Shown here: piece after piece, positions 55,789 through 64,000 of the stretch
Layout: each line of letters opens with the position of its first letter
Numbering within the stretch: position 1 is the first letter of the stretch
NCBI RefSeq assembly: GCF_004327355.1
Contig: NZ_QJUM01000012.1
Coordinates: 105,255-169,254, forward strand
Length of the DNA: 64,000 nucleotides
Source of the DNA: Phytopseudomonas dryadis
GTDB taxonomy: Bacteria > Pseudomonadota > Gammaproteobacteria > Pseudomonadales > Pseudomonadaceae
Reading direction: 5' to 3'
The notes under the pieces: generated by a model
The model's database searches: none
Told to the model about the DNA's origin: nothing
Seen by the model: the letters and a program-made list of their open reading frames with translations, nothing else
Program-made: the position numbers and the translations under genes

Positions 55789-56712
55789 ATGCAACTCGAA
55801 CAACTACTGGTCGTGATCGACGCCAACCAACCCAGCCACCCGGCCCTTGAACGCGCCGCCTGGCTGGCGCGCAGAACCAGCGCCAGCCTGCACGTACTGT
55901 TGGTCGAGTATAGCGCCGCCCTCGACGGCAGCCTGCTCGAGAACAGCCTGCAGAACAAAGCCCGCGAGGCGCTGCTCGAACAGCGCGGCAAATGGCTGCA
56001 GGATCTGCTCACCCCGCTGCGCGACGAGGGCCTGCCGTTGCAGCAGGACGTACGCTGGGGCAAGCGCCTGCACGAAACGGTGCTGGAGAAGGTCGCCGAG
56101 CTGCAGCCGGATCTGGTACTGAAATCCGCGGCGCACAACAACCTGCTGCGGCGCCTGTTGCTGACCGACAGCTGCTGGCAGTTGATGCGCCATTGCCCGG
56201 CCCCGCTGTGGCTGGTGCACCACGCCGAATGGCGCGGCCACAACCTGTGCACCGCGGTCGACCCGCTGCACCAGGACGACAAGCCGGCCGCGCTCGACCA
56301 CCACCTGATCCAGACCGCCCAGGGCCTCGCCACGACACTCGACCTGCACGCCGACTACGTGCACTGCCATGCGCCCTTGCCACGCGCCCTGCTGAGCAAC
56401 GTCGAACTGCTGGCCGACTACCAGCAATACATCGCCGACGAAGCGGCGCAGCATCACCAGGCCTTCGAACGGCTGATACGCCAGTACGACATCGCCGCCG
56501 ACGCCGCCCACCTGCTCGAAGGTGCACCGGAAAACGTGCTGCCGCGCTTCGTGCGCAAGCAGGAAATCGACCTGCTGGTGATGGGCTGCATCGCCCGCGG
56601 CCGCCTGGATACCATCCTCATCGGGCACACCGCCGAACGCCTGCTGGAATCGGTGGACTGCGACCTGCTGGTGGTGAAAATGCCGGCGAAAAGTAGTGCA
56701 GAGGAACAATGA
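55789..56712 (+). CDS. Tandem universal stress protein (UspE-like)
   Basis: The 307-residue protein consists of two Usp domains, about 1-150 and 155-300. The second has the nucleotide-loop motif 'LVMGCIARGRLDTILIGHTAERLLESVDCDLLVV' at the end, the usual G-2x-G-9x-G pattern. Such proteins help cells survive stress and stationary phase, often by binding ATP. I use the ATG at 55789 (MQLEQLLVV); the frame upstream is not Usp-like. It is directly upstream of pyk, as in P. aeruginosa. Confidence 0.92.
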   Translation: MQLEQLLVVIDANQPSHPALERAAWLARRTSASLHVLLVEYSAALDGSLLENSLQNKAREALLEQRGKWLQDLLTPLRDEGLPLQQDVRWGKRLHETVLEKVAELQPDLVLKSAAHNNLLRRLLLTDSCWQLMRHCPAPLWLVHHAEWRGHNLCTAVDPLHQDDKPAALDHHLIQTAQGLATTLDLHADYVHCHAPLPRALLSNVELLADYQQYIADEAAQHHQAFERLIRQYDIAADAAHLLEGAPENVLPRFVRKQEIDLLVMGCIARGRLDTILIGHTAERLLESVDCDLLVVKMPAKSSAEEQ

Positions 56713-56767
56713 CTACAGCGCGGCGGCGTAGTAGCCTCGCGGTCTGCTTCAATTCAGGAGTCCGCGC

Positions 56768-58219
56768 ATGACCGTTCGCCGCACCAAAATCGTCGCCACC
56801 CTCGGCCCAGCCAGCAACTCGCCGGAAGTACTCGAGCAACTGATTCTCGCCGGGCTGGATGTGGCCCGCCTGAACTTCTCCCACGGCTCGCCGGAAGACC
56901 ACAAGGCACGGGCCCAACTGGTGCGCGACCTGGCCGCCAAGCACGGGCGTCACGTCGCCCTGCTCGGCGACCTGCAAGGGCCGAAGATCCGCATCGCCAA
57001 GTTCGCCGACAAGCGCATCGAACTCAAGGTCGGCGACCGTTTCACCTTCTCCACCAGCCATCCGCTGAACGAGGGCAACCAGCAGGTCGTCGGTATCGAC
57101 TACCCGGATCTGGTGAAGGATTGCGGCGTCGGCGACGAACTGCTGCTCGACGACGGCCGCGTGGTCATGCGCGTCGAAACCACCACCGCCGATACCCTCA
57201 ACTGCGTGGTGCTGATCGGCGGCCCGCTGTCCGACCACAAGGGCATCAACCGCCGTGGCGGCGGCCTGACCGCGCCGGCCCTGACCGAAAAGGACAAGGC
57301 CGACATCAAGCTCGCCGCGGAAATGGATCTGGACTACCTGGCCGTGTCCTTCCCGCGCGATGCCGCGGACATGGAATACGCGCGCAAACTGCGTGACGAA
57401 TCCGGCGGCACGGCCTGGCTGGTGGCCAAGATCGAACGTGCCGAAGCCGTGGCCAACGACGAAACCCTCGACGGCCTGATCAAGGCCAGCGACGTGGTCA
57501 TGGTCGCCCGTGGCGACCTGGGCGTGGAAATCGGCGATGCCGAGCTGGTGGGCATCCAGAAGAAGATCATCCTCCACGCCCGCCGCCACAACAAGGCGGT
57601 GATCGTCGCCACGCAGATGATGGAGTCGATGATCCAGAACCCGATGCCGACCCGCGCCGAAGTCTCCGACGTCGCCAACGCCGTGCTCGACTACACCGAT
57701 GCGGTGATGCTCTCGGCGGAAAGCGCCGCCGGCGCCTATCCGCTGGAAGCCGTGCAGGCCATGGCGCGTATCTGCCTCGGCGCGGAACGGCACCCGACCG
57801 GCAAGAGCTCGAGCCACCGCATCGGCAAGACCTTCGAACGCTGCGACGAGAGCATCGCCCTGGCGGCCATGTACACCGCCAACCATTTCCCCGGCGTGAA
57901 GGCGATCATCGCCCTCACCGAAAGCGGTTACACCCCGCTGATCATGTCGCGCATCCGCTCCTCGGTGCCGATCTACTCCTTTTCCCCGCACCGCGAGACC
58001 CAGGCCCGCGCCGCGATGTTCCGCGGTGTCTACACCATCCCCTTCGACCCGGCGGCCCTGCCCCTGGGCGAAGTCAGCCAGGCGGCGGTGGACGAGCTGC
58101 TCAAGCGCGGTCTGGTGGAACAGGGCGACTGGGTGATCCTGACCAAGGGCGACAGCTACCACACCATCGGCGGCACCAATGGCATGAAGATCCTGCATGT
58201 CGGCGATCAAATCGTGTAA
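56768..58219 (+). CDS. pykA: Pyruvate kinase
   Basis: The 483-residue enzyme converts phosphoenolpyruvate and ADP to pyruvate and ATP. Motifs are 'TKIVATLGPASNSPE' at the N-terminus, 'RLNFSHGSPEDH' near residue 35, 'MVARGDLGVEI' near residue 243 and 'ATQMMESMIQNPMPTRAEVSDVANAV' near residue 282. The sequence and length fit the PykA type. GGAG lies 9 bp before the ATG. A strong hairpin follows. Confidence 0.95.
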   Translation: MTVRRTKIVATLGPASNSPEVLEQLILAGLDVARLNFSHGSPEDHKARAQLVRDLAAKHGRHVALLGDLQGPKIRIAKFADKRIELKVGDRFTFSTSHPLNEGNQQVVGIDYPDLVKDCGVGDELLLDDGRVVMRVETTTADTLNCVVLIGGPLSDHKGINRRGGGLTAPALTEKDKADIKLAAEMDLDYLAVSFPRDAADMEYARKLRDESGGTAWLVAKIERAEAVANDETLDGLIKASDVVMVARGDLGVEIGDAELVGIQKKIILHARRHNKAVIVATQMMESMIQNPMPTRAEVSDVANAVLDYTDAVMLSAESAAGAYPLEAVQAMARICLGAERHPTGKSSSHRIGKTFERCDESIALAAMYTANHFPGVKAIIALTESGYTPLIMSRIRSSVPIYSFSPHRETQARAAMFRGVYTIPFDPAALPLGEVSQAAVDELLKRGLVEQGDWVILTKGDSYHTIGGTNGMKILHVGDQIV

Positions 58220-58230
58220 TTCGCAGTTGA

Positions 58231-58266
58231 ACGCAAAAGGCCGCTCATCGAGCGGCCTTTTGCGTT
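58231..58266. terminator. Bidirectional terminator between pykA and the YcaC-like gene
   Basis: ACGCAAAAGGCCGCT, loop CATCG, AGCGGCCTTTTGCGT: a 15-bp perfect stem with A and T runs on both sides, between two convergent genes. Confidence 0.9.
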
Positions 58267-58279
58267 CAGCCGTTGCGTT

Positions 58280-58894
58280 TCACTTCTGGTCGTAGCTCTG
58301 GATCAGGTTGGAATAGGCCGGCAGGTGGCCGCCGAGGATGCCGCCGAAGCCCTCGACATCGTTGCGCCAGTCACGATGCAGCTCACCGCCGACACTGAAC
58401 CAGTTGACCAGTTGCGCCCCGGCGTGAGCCATACGCGCCAGCGCCGCATCGCGCACGGCGGTGTTGAAGGTGCCGGAGGCGTCCGTCACCACGAAGACTT
58501 CATAACCCGCCTCCAGCGCCGAGAGCGTCGGGAACGCCACGCAGACGTCGGTCACCACACCGGCGATGATCAGTTGCTTGCGCCCGGTCGCCTCGATCGC
58601 CCTGACGAAATCCTCGTTGTCCCAGGCATTGATCTGCCCCGGGCGGGCGATATAGGGCGCATCGGGGAACAGCGCCTTGAGCTCCGGCACCATCGGCCCG
58701 TTGGGGCCTTCCTCGAAGCTGGTGGTGAGGATGGTCGGCAGCTCGAAGAACTTGGCGATGTCGGCCAGCGCCAGGACATTGTTCTTGAACTCGTCCGGCG
58801 AGTAGTCGCGCACCAGGGAAAGCAGACCCGCCTGATGGTCGATCAGCAATACGACGGCATCGTCCTTGTCCAGACGCTTGTAAGTGAATGCCAT
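58280..58894 (-). CDS. Isochorismatase-family hydrolase (YcaC-like)
   Basis: The 204-residue protein has the cysteine-hydrolase triad pattern: Asp in 'VVLLIDHQAGLLSLV' near residue 18, and the nucleophile Cys in 'IIAGVVTDVCVAFPTLSALEAGY' near residue 118. YcaC-type enzymes have no settled substrate. It is divergent from a LysR regulator, which probably controls it. The ATG at 58894 (MAFTYKRLDKDD) fits the family. Confidence 0.9.
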   Translation of the reverse strand: MAFTYKRLDKDDAVVLLIDHQAGLLSLVRDYSPDEFKNNVLALADIAKFFELPTILTTSFEEGPNGPMVPELKALFPDAPYIARPGQINAWDNEDFVRAIEATGRKQLIIAGVVTDVCVAFPTLSALEAGYEVFVVTDASGTFNTAVRDAALARMAHAGAQLVNWFSVGGELHRDWRNDVEGFGGILGGHLPAYSNLIQSYDQK

Positions 58895-59070
58895 GGGGAA
58901 AACTCCTGTTCGGATGACGAGAGAAGCAATTTCATCTCGATGAGTTTTCAGCGTAATTGCCAAGGTCCCCGGCGATCGACCACACAGCGGGAAAATAGCT
59001 TTTCGTAAAAAACGAACAGTATCTCGCCGCGAAGGCATTACCCTGATGACGTCGAATCAGGAACGCACAC

Positions 59071-59985
59071 ATGAAGCTCGATCTGCAGGAAATCGAAACC
59101 TATCTGCGCGTGGTGGAACTGGGTGGGGTCAGCCGGGCAGCGGAAGACCTGGGCCTGTCGAAATCGGTGGTGAGCAAGCGCCTCAGCGATCTCGAGCAAC
59201 GCCTGGGCGCCAAACTGCTGCACCGCTCGACCCGCAAGGTCGCGGCAACGGACAACGGCATGCTCTTCTATCGACAGGCCAAGGAGGTGCTGCTCGACCT
59301 GAACGAAGCGGCAGAGGCGGCGGCCTTCAACGACAGCGGCCTGCGCGGACGCCTGCACATGCTGGCGCCGATGAGTTTCGGAACGTTGTGGCTGGCGCCC
59401 CTGATCGCCGACTTCATGGGCCAGCATCCACAACTGGAAGTCAACCTGCGCCTGGACGACCGGATCAGCGATTTCGAGCGCGAGGGCTATGACCTCTGCG
59501 TACGCGTTTCACGCATTGGCGATAGCGCCCTCATTGCACGCAAACTGGCCAGCAGTGCACGGATACTCTGCGGCAGCCCGGACTACCTGGAGCGCCATGG
59601 CATTCCGGAACATATCGAGGAGCTGCATGAACACGACTGCATCGGCTACAGCAACGTCTCCTCGCGGAAGTTCTGGTCATTCGAGAATGCCGATGAACAG
59701 GGCGAACTGGCGAGTGTCGCGCCGCGGGGGCGGTTCTCCAGCAACAACGGCGAAGCGATGCGCGAGTTGGTACTGGCTGGCCAGGGCCTGGCCCTGCTAC
59801 CCAGCTTTCTCGTCCATCACCATCTCGAGGCCGGCTCGCTGATCGAGGTGTTGCCTCGGGCACGCCCCAAGCCCTACTCCATCTACGCCATGTACCCGCG
59901 CTCCAGCCGAGCCTCGCGCAAGGTGCTTGCGCTGTGCGACTTCCTGCAGCAACGCCTGCTCGGCGCGCCCTGGGAACAGGGCTGA
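59071..59985 (+). CDS. LysR-family transcriptional regulator
   Basis: The 304-residue protein has the N-terminal HTH 'EIETYLRVVELGGVSRAAEDLGLSKSVVSKRLSDLEQRLGAKLL' (about residues 6-50) and a standard effector domain ('LRGRLHMLAPMSFG' near residue 90). It belongs to the CrgA/AaeR-like subgroup. Divergent placement, 176 bp from the YcaC-like gene, points to that gene as its target. Confidence 0.92.
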   Translation: MKLDLQEIETYLRVVELGGVSRAAEDLGLSKSVVSKRLSDLEQRLGAKLLHRSTRKVAATDNGMLFYRQAKEVLLDLNEAAEAAAFNDSGLRGRLHMLAPMSFGTLWLAPLIADFMGQHPQLEVNLRLDDRISDFEREGYDLCVRVSRIGDSALIARKLASSARILCGSPDYLERHGIPEHIEELHEHDCIGYSNVSSRKFWSFENADEQGELASVAPRGRFSSNNGEAMRELVLAGQGLALLPSFLVHHHLEAGSLIEVLPRARPKPYSIYAMYPRSSRASRKVLALCDFLQQRLLGAPWEQG

Positions 59986-60077
59986 TACTGATGAAACGGG
60001 AAAAATCCGGCTTACGCCGCGGCCTGAGCGCCGTCTTCGCGCCCGACCAGCCGATGCCTCCGATGGGCGCCAAGCCG

Positions 60078-61019
60078 TCAGGGCGCGTGCGGTAGAAACA
60101 GGTCGCAATACATCTGGCTGCGCGGCAGGCCGGCCAGGTACAAACGCCGGGTAAAACCTTCGACGCTATCGGGATGGCCGCAGAGCAAGGCAAGGGTTTG
60201 TCGCGAAACAGGCCGCAGTTCGGCCAGAGCCGCAGGCAGCTCGGCCGCAGTCCACAACCCGACCTGCACCTGTGGATGCCTGGCGGCCAGCGCTGCCAGG
60301 GGCCCGGCCAGGTAATGCGCGTCCTGGTCATGCGCCAGGTGAATGACCCGGATGGCGCCCTGGTGCCCCTGGCGCAATGCCTCGCGCAGCACCCCATACA
60401 GCGGCGCCAGGCCGGTGCCCGCCGCGACCAGCCAGAGCGGTCGTGACTGCCAGTCGGGGTCGTAATGCAAGGCACCGCCACGCAATTCGCCCAGGCGCAG
60501 CTCGTCCCCCACCGCGAACTGCCGGGCGGCGTCGCTGAAGGCACCGCGCCGGCGGCAGTCCAGATGGAATTCGAGAAAGTCGTCGTCGCCCGGCAGGCTG
60601 GCCAACGAGTAGGGACGGGCGATGCCGGTGGCCGTCCACAGCAACAGATGCTGGCCGGCGCGGTAACGCAGCGGCTGCTCCGGCTGCACGCGCAAGCGCA
60701 GCACCTCGTCGCTCAACCAGTCGCACTGGACGATGCGTGCCGGGCGCCCATCGCGCCCAGGGTCGAAGGGCTGCACCTGCAGATCCTCGACCACCCGGCA
60801 CTGGCAGGCCAGTCGCCAGCCCTGCTGTCGCCGTGCGGCGTCCAGCGCCTGCGGCTGCATGTCCAGCGGCTCACCGGCGAGACAGCGCACCAGGCAGGCG
60901 TGGCAACTGCCGGCGCGGCAACTGTACGGCACCGCAATGCCAGCGCCGAGCAAGGCGTCGAGCAGGTTGGCGGAAGGCGCGACGGCCACGCGGGTGGCCC
61001 CGACCAGCAGCTCAGGCAT
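60078..61019 (-). CDS. 2Fe-2S ferredoxin / FAD-dependent NAD(P)H oxidoreductase
   Basis: The 313-residue protein joins three modules. The plant-type ferredoxin (1-90) has cysteines in 'SCRAGSCHACLV' and 'ACQC'. An FAD domain follows with 'RPYSLASLPGDDDFLEFHL' near residue 140, then an NAD-binding domain with 'AAGTGLAPLYGVLREA' near residue 205. This is the reductase architecture of oxygenases and of CDP-6-deoxy-delta-3,4-glucoseen reductase-like proteins. No oxygenase gene is near. The start overlaps the end of the diguanylate cyclase gene by 8 bases, so it is translationally coupled. Confidence 0.9.
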   Translation of the reverse strand: MPELLVGATRVAVAPSANLLDALLGAGIAVPYSCRAGSCHACLVRCLAGEPLDMQPQALDAARRQQGWRLACQCRVVEDLQVQPFDPGRDGRPARIVQCDWLSDEVLRLRVQPEQPLRYRAGQHLLLWTATGIARPYSLASLPGDDDFLEFHLDCRRRGAFSDAARQFAVGDELRLGELRGGALHYDPDWQSRPLWLVAAGTGLAPLYGVLREALRQGHQGAIRVIHLAHDQDAHYLAGPLAALAARHPQVQVGLWTAAELPAALAELRPVSRQTLALLCGHPDSVEGFTRRLYLAGLPRSQMYCDLFLPHAP

Positions 61020-62139
61020 CCGCCTGCTCCCAGGTCGAAGCGCAGCGATTGCGCCCGGTGCGCTTGGCCTGATAGAGCGCCTGGTCGGCGCGGTGCAGGG
61101 CTTCATCGAGATCGTCGTGCATGGCCACCAGCGTCATTCCCACGGACAGGCTGAGATTATCCACTTTAACGCCGATCGGTTCAGCCTCTCTGAATGCCTG
61201 CCGCAAGCGTTCGCAGCAGGCCATGAAGGCTTCGGCGTCGGTATTGGGCACCAGCAGCACGAACTCCTCGCCACCGTAACGGGCGACCACGTCACCCTCA
61301 CGCAGGCAGGCCGTGGCCACCCCGGCGAATGCCTGCAGCACCCGATCCCCCGCGGCATGGCCGTACCTGTCGTTGATGCGCTTGAAGTGGTCGAGATCGA
61401 TCAGCGCCAGGCCGAGCCTGCGCCTGGGGCCAAGGCCGTCCAGTTCGCGGGCGGCCAGGCGCAGGAAATGCCGACGGTTGCACAGGCCGGTGAGTTCATC
61501 GGTGGCGGCCAGGTCCTCGAGCTGGCGCATCATCCCGCGCAGGGTTTCTTGGTGCGCCTGCAGGGCGAAGCGGCGCTGACGCATACGCTGGCGCATGCTC
61601 TGCATGTAGGAGGCGAACAGGCTCAACCAGAACAGTACCAGCCCCAAGGCGCAGACCTGCAGGGTGGCCAGGCCCGGATCGCGCATGCGGAAACGGTAGG
61701 CATCGAAGAGATTGATGGCGACGAAGCCGAAGAAGGCCAGCGCGGTACAGCGGAAGAACACCCGGGGCGGCAACTGGAACAGACCGAACAGCAGGGCCAG
61801 CGGGTAGATCAGCAACAGGCTGCCGCGCCCCTCGTCGAGCATGGCCACCAGGGCGGTGAGCAAGGCCAGGCCGACCAGTACCTGGGCCTCGGTGAGGCTG
61901 GGGTCACGCAGGCGCAGGTTGAGCCCGGAGACGAACAGGGCGAAGAAAAGCACCTGACTGACCGCCGCCAGCCCCAGCAGGGCCAGCACCGTCGGGCCAC
62001 GGGCACTGAACAGCCCATGGTAATGGGCGATCGCCGCCAGCACGGCGATCATCAAATAGGTGGCAACAGCCATGCCGAAGCGTTTCAGCAACAGGCTTTG
62101 CAAGGCTTTCTGGGTAACCCGGCGGTTGCTGGATGTCAT
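61012..62139 (-). CDS. Membrane-bound diguanylate cyclase (GGDEF)
   Basis: The 375-residue protein has an N-terminal block of about six hydrophobic segments (about 25-190) and a C-terminal GGDEF domain. The active-site motif is 'RYGGEEFVLLVP' near residue 285, preceded by the RxxD product-inhibition site ('REGD') at the standard 5-residue distance. It should make cyclic di-GMP at the inner membrane in response to an unknown signal. The ATG at 62139 is chosen; another in-frame ATG lies 9 bp upstream. Confidence 0.92.
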   Translation of the reverse strand: MTSSNRRVTQKALQSLLLKRFGMAVATYLMIAVLAAIAHYHGLFSARGPTVLALLGLAAVSQVLFFALFVSGLNLRLRDPSLTEAQVLVGLALLTALVAMLDEGRGSLLLIYPLALLFGLFQLPPRVFFRCTALAFFGFVAINLFDAYRFRMRDPGLATLQVCALGLVLFWLSLFASYMQSMRQRMRQRRFALQAHQETLRGMMRQLEDLAATDELTGLCNRRHFLRLAARELDGLGPRRRLGLALIDLDHFKRINDRYGHAAGDRVLQAFAGVATACLREGDVVARYGGEEFVLLVPNTDAEAFMACCERLRQAFREAEPIGVKVDNLSLSVGMTLVAMHDDLDEALHRADQALYQAKRTGRNRCASTWEQADA

Positions 62140-62361
62140 GGGCTCCATCCCATACTGGCAACTAGCCGCCACTGTACTCGCGCCCCGGGCAAATGCCTAG
62201 CTGCGCGTTGCTCGGCCCCGCTGGCGGGCGATAGCCGCCCGCAGCGCCGCCCGACGGGTGTCCCGGCCGCCTGCCCCGCGGTATACTGCCGCGCCTTTCA
62301 GACGGCGCCGGCCATGCTCCGGCGCCCCATAAAGTTCCTGCCCGACAAAGGAGCGCCCCAC

Positions 62362-63885
62362 ATGACCGTGATCAAGCAAGACGACCTGATCCAGAGCGTC
62401 GCCGACGCCCTGCAGTTCATCTCCTACTACCATCCCGTGGACTTCATCCAGGCCATGCACGCGGCCTACCTGCGCGAAGAATCCCCCGCCGCGCGCGACT
62501 CCATGGCGCAGATCCTGATCAACTCGCGCATGTGCGCCACCGGCCACCGGCCGATCTGCCAGGATACCGGCATCGTCACCGTGTTCGTGCGCGTGGGCAT
62601 GGACGTACGCTGGGACGGCGCCACCATGGGCCTGGACGACATGATCAACGAGGGCGTTCGCCGCGCCTACAACCTGCCGGAAAACGTGCTGCGCGCCTCG
62701 ATCCTCGCCGACCCGGCCGGCGCCCGCAAGAACACCAGGGACAACACCCCCGCGGTGATCCACTACTCCATCGTCCCCGGCAACACCGTGGAAGTGGACG
62801 TGGCGGCCAAGGGCGGCGGCTCGGAGAACAAGTCGAAGATGGCCATGCTCAACCCGTCCGACTCGATCGTCGACTGGGTGCTCAAGACCGTACCGACCAT
62901 GGGCGCCGGCTGGTGCCCGCCGGGCATGCTCGGCATCGGCATCGGCGGCACCGCCGAGAAAGCCGCGGTGATGGCCAAGGAAGTGCTGATGGAGTCCATC
63001 GACATCCACGAGCTGAAAGCCCGCGGCCCGCAGAACCGCATCGAGGAACTGCGCCTGGAGCTGTTCGACAAGGTCAACCAGCTGGGCATCGGCGCCCAGG
63101 GCCTGGGCGGCCTGACCACCGTGCTCGACGTCAAGATCATGGATTACCCGACCCACGCCGCCTCGCTGCCGGTGTGCATGATCCCCAACTGCGCCGCCAC
63201 CCGTCACGCCCACTTCGTGCTCGACGGCTCCGGCCCGGCCGAACTGCAAGCACCGCCTTTGGACGCCTACCCGGAAATCGTCTGGGAAGCCGGCCCGTCG
63301 GCTCGCCGCGTCGACCTCGACAGCCTGACCCCGGAAGACGTGCAGAGCTGGAAGCCGGGCGAAACCATCCTGCTCAACGGCAAGATGCTCACCGGCCGCG
63401 ACGCCGCGCACAAGCGCATGGTCGAGATGCTCAACCGGGGCGAAGAACTGCCGGTGGATCTCAAGGGCCGCTTCATCTATTACGTCGGCCCGGTCGATCC
63501 GATCGGCGACGAGGTGGTGGGGCCGGCCGGCCCCACCACCGCGACGCGGATGGACAAGTTCACCCGGCAGATCCTCGAGCAGACCGGCCTGCTGGGCATG
63601 ATCGGCAAGTCCGAGCGCGGCCCGACCGCCATCGAGGCGATCAAGGACAACAAGGCCGTGTACCTGATGGCCGTTGGCGGCGCCGCCTACCTGGTGGCCC
63701 AGGCGATCAAGAAGTCCAGGGTGCTGGCCTTCGCCGAACTGGGCATGGAAGCGATCTATGAGTTCGACGTGAAGGACATGCCGGTCACCGTCGCCGTCGA
63801 CAGCAATGGCGAGTCGGTACACATCACCGGCCCGGCGATCTGGAACAAGAAGATCGCCGACAGCCTGGCGGTGGAAGTGCAATAA
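62362..63885 (+). CDS. Class I fumarate hydratase (iron-sulfur)
   Basis: The 507-residue enzyme hydrates fumarate to malate using a 4Fe-4S cluster. The cluster ligand Cys lies in 'HRPICQDTGIVTVF' near residue 65 and others in 'PNCAATRHAHFVL' near residue 275; the C-terminal beta-domain follows from about residue 320 ('LTGRDAAHKRMVEML'). The start has AAAGGAGCGCCCCAC before the ATG; the much longer frame upstream is a shadow of the minus-strand genes. Its product is the substrate of the Mqo encoded 9 kb away. Confidence 0.95.
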   Translation: MTVIKQDDLIQSVADALQFISYYHPVDFIQAMHAAYLREESPAARDSMAQILINSRMCATGHRPICQDTGIVTVFVRVGMDVRWDGATMGLDDMINEGVRRAYNLPENVLRASILADPAGARKNTRDNTPAVIHYSIVPGNTVEVDVAAKGGGSENKSKMAMLNPSDSIVDWVLKTVPTMGAGWCPPGMLGIGIGGTAEKAAVMAKEVLMESIDIHELKARGPQNRIEELRLELFDKVNQLGIGAQGLGGLTTVLDVKIMDYPTHAASLPVCMIPNCAATRHAHFVLDGSGPAELQAPPLDAYPEIVWEAGPSARRVDLDSLTPEDVQSWKPGETILLNGKMLTGRDAAHKRMVEMLNRGEELPVDLKGRFIYYVGPVDPIGDEVVGPAGPTTATRMDKFTRQILEQTGLLGMIGKSERGPTAIEAIKDNKAVYLMAVGGAAYLVAQAIKKSRVLAFAELGMEAIYEFDVKDMPVTVAVDSNGESVHITGPAIWNKKIADSLAVEVQ

Positions 63886-63887
63886 GC

Positions 63888-63985
63888 AGCCTCAAGCTGC
63901 AAGCCACAAGCGGCAAGTAAGAGCAGTTCACTGTTCTCCCTTGCAACTTGTGGCTTTCCTAGACCGTAGCCTGTGGTTGAGCGAA
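63888..63985. repeat. CAAGCTGCAAGCCACAAG hairpin repeat after fumarase
   Basis: GCAAGCCACAAGCGGCAAG pairs with CTTGCAACTTGTGGCTT about 28 bases later. It is closely similar to 54556-54655 after mqo and may work as a terminator. The window ends in the flank. Confidence 0.7.
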
Positions 63986-64000
63986 GCGATACCCAGGGCA

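Noticed and set aside
60733..62361. N-terminal extension of fumarase by 543 codons
   Set aside because: The extension is antisense to the diguanylate cyclase and reductase genes; the true start at 62362 has a strong Shine-Dalgarno site.

Overview
The window is GC-rich chromosomal DNA of a Pseudomonas-type gammaproteobacterium. The evidence is gene content and gene order as I know them from P. aeruginosa and P. putida: trxB-cysZ-glycosyltransferase-flavin oxidoreductase-gpx-slyD-ackA-pta-acyltransferase-OmpA lipoprotein; LOV-LitR-folM-folE-folX; hprA-rsmC; usp-pykA; mqo. Intergenic REP-like palindromes of Pseudomonas character are frequent. I assigned 63 protein genes (the first cut by the window edge) and saw no rRNA, tRNA, CRISPR array or intact insertion sequence. 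The species cannot be fixed from the sequence alone.

Region 1 (1-13.8 kb) centres on C3/C4-acid metabolism. It starts with a TRAP transporter (dctP partial, dctQ, dctM), then an azoreductase divergent from a LysR regulator. A tightly overlapping malonate decarboxylase operon, mdcABCDEGH, follows on the minus strand. Divergent from mdcA is a TyrR/GcsR-like sigma-54 activator (ACT-PAS-AAA+-HTH). The spacer between them holds a dyad and a possible -24/-12 promoter. No mdcLM-type malonate carrier is present, so the TRAP system may do that job.

Region 2 (14.5-20.2 kb) is a light-response and pterin block: a short LOV photoreceptor, a PilZ-like protein, a MerR-type LitR regulator that lacks the B12-binding residues, an ABM-domain membrane protein, then folM-folE-folX for tetrahydromonapterin. 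Two small conserved genes (DUF1244, HopJ) follow, then a 116-bp tandem array.

Region 3 (20.7-35.8 kb) holds core genes: trxB, cysZ, a glycosyltransferase, an old-yellow-enzyme relative, glutathione peroxidase, slyD, ackA-pta, an acyltransferase, an OmpA lipoprotein and a metallo-hydrolase. Region 4 (33-43 kb) is a lipid or hydrophobic-compound cluster: MalT-like LuxR regulator, DUF1329, DUF1302, acyl-CoA ligase, divergent thiolase. A PsrA-like box and a 14-bp palindrome lie upstream of DUF1302.

Region 5 (43-64 kb) is mostly housekeeping: LysE exporter, hprA, rsmC, a Mn exporter under a yybP-ykoY riboswitch, an epimerase, an M48 lipoprotein protease, SRAP protein, small Cys-rich proteins, acyltransferase, YajG, mqo, PilZ, usp, pykA, a YcaC hydrolase with a LysR, a ferredoxin reductase translationally overlapped with a diguanylate cyclase, and class I fumarase.

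Non-coding DNA is unusually rich in repeats: a 267-bp element with perfect 22-bp terminal inverted repeats and internal hairpins (plus two reduced relatives), a roughly 210-bp REP-containing element at four sites, a 170-bp element at two sites, the 116-bp array, and CAAGCTGCAAGCCACAAG-type hairpins after mqo and fumarase.
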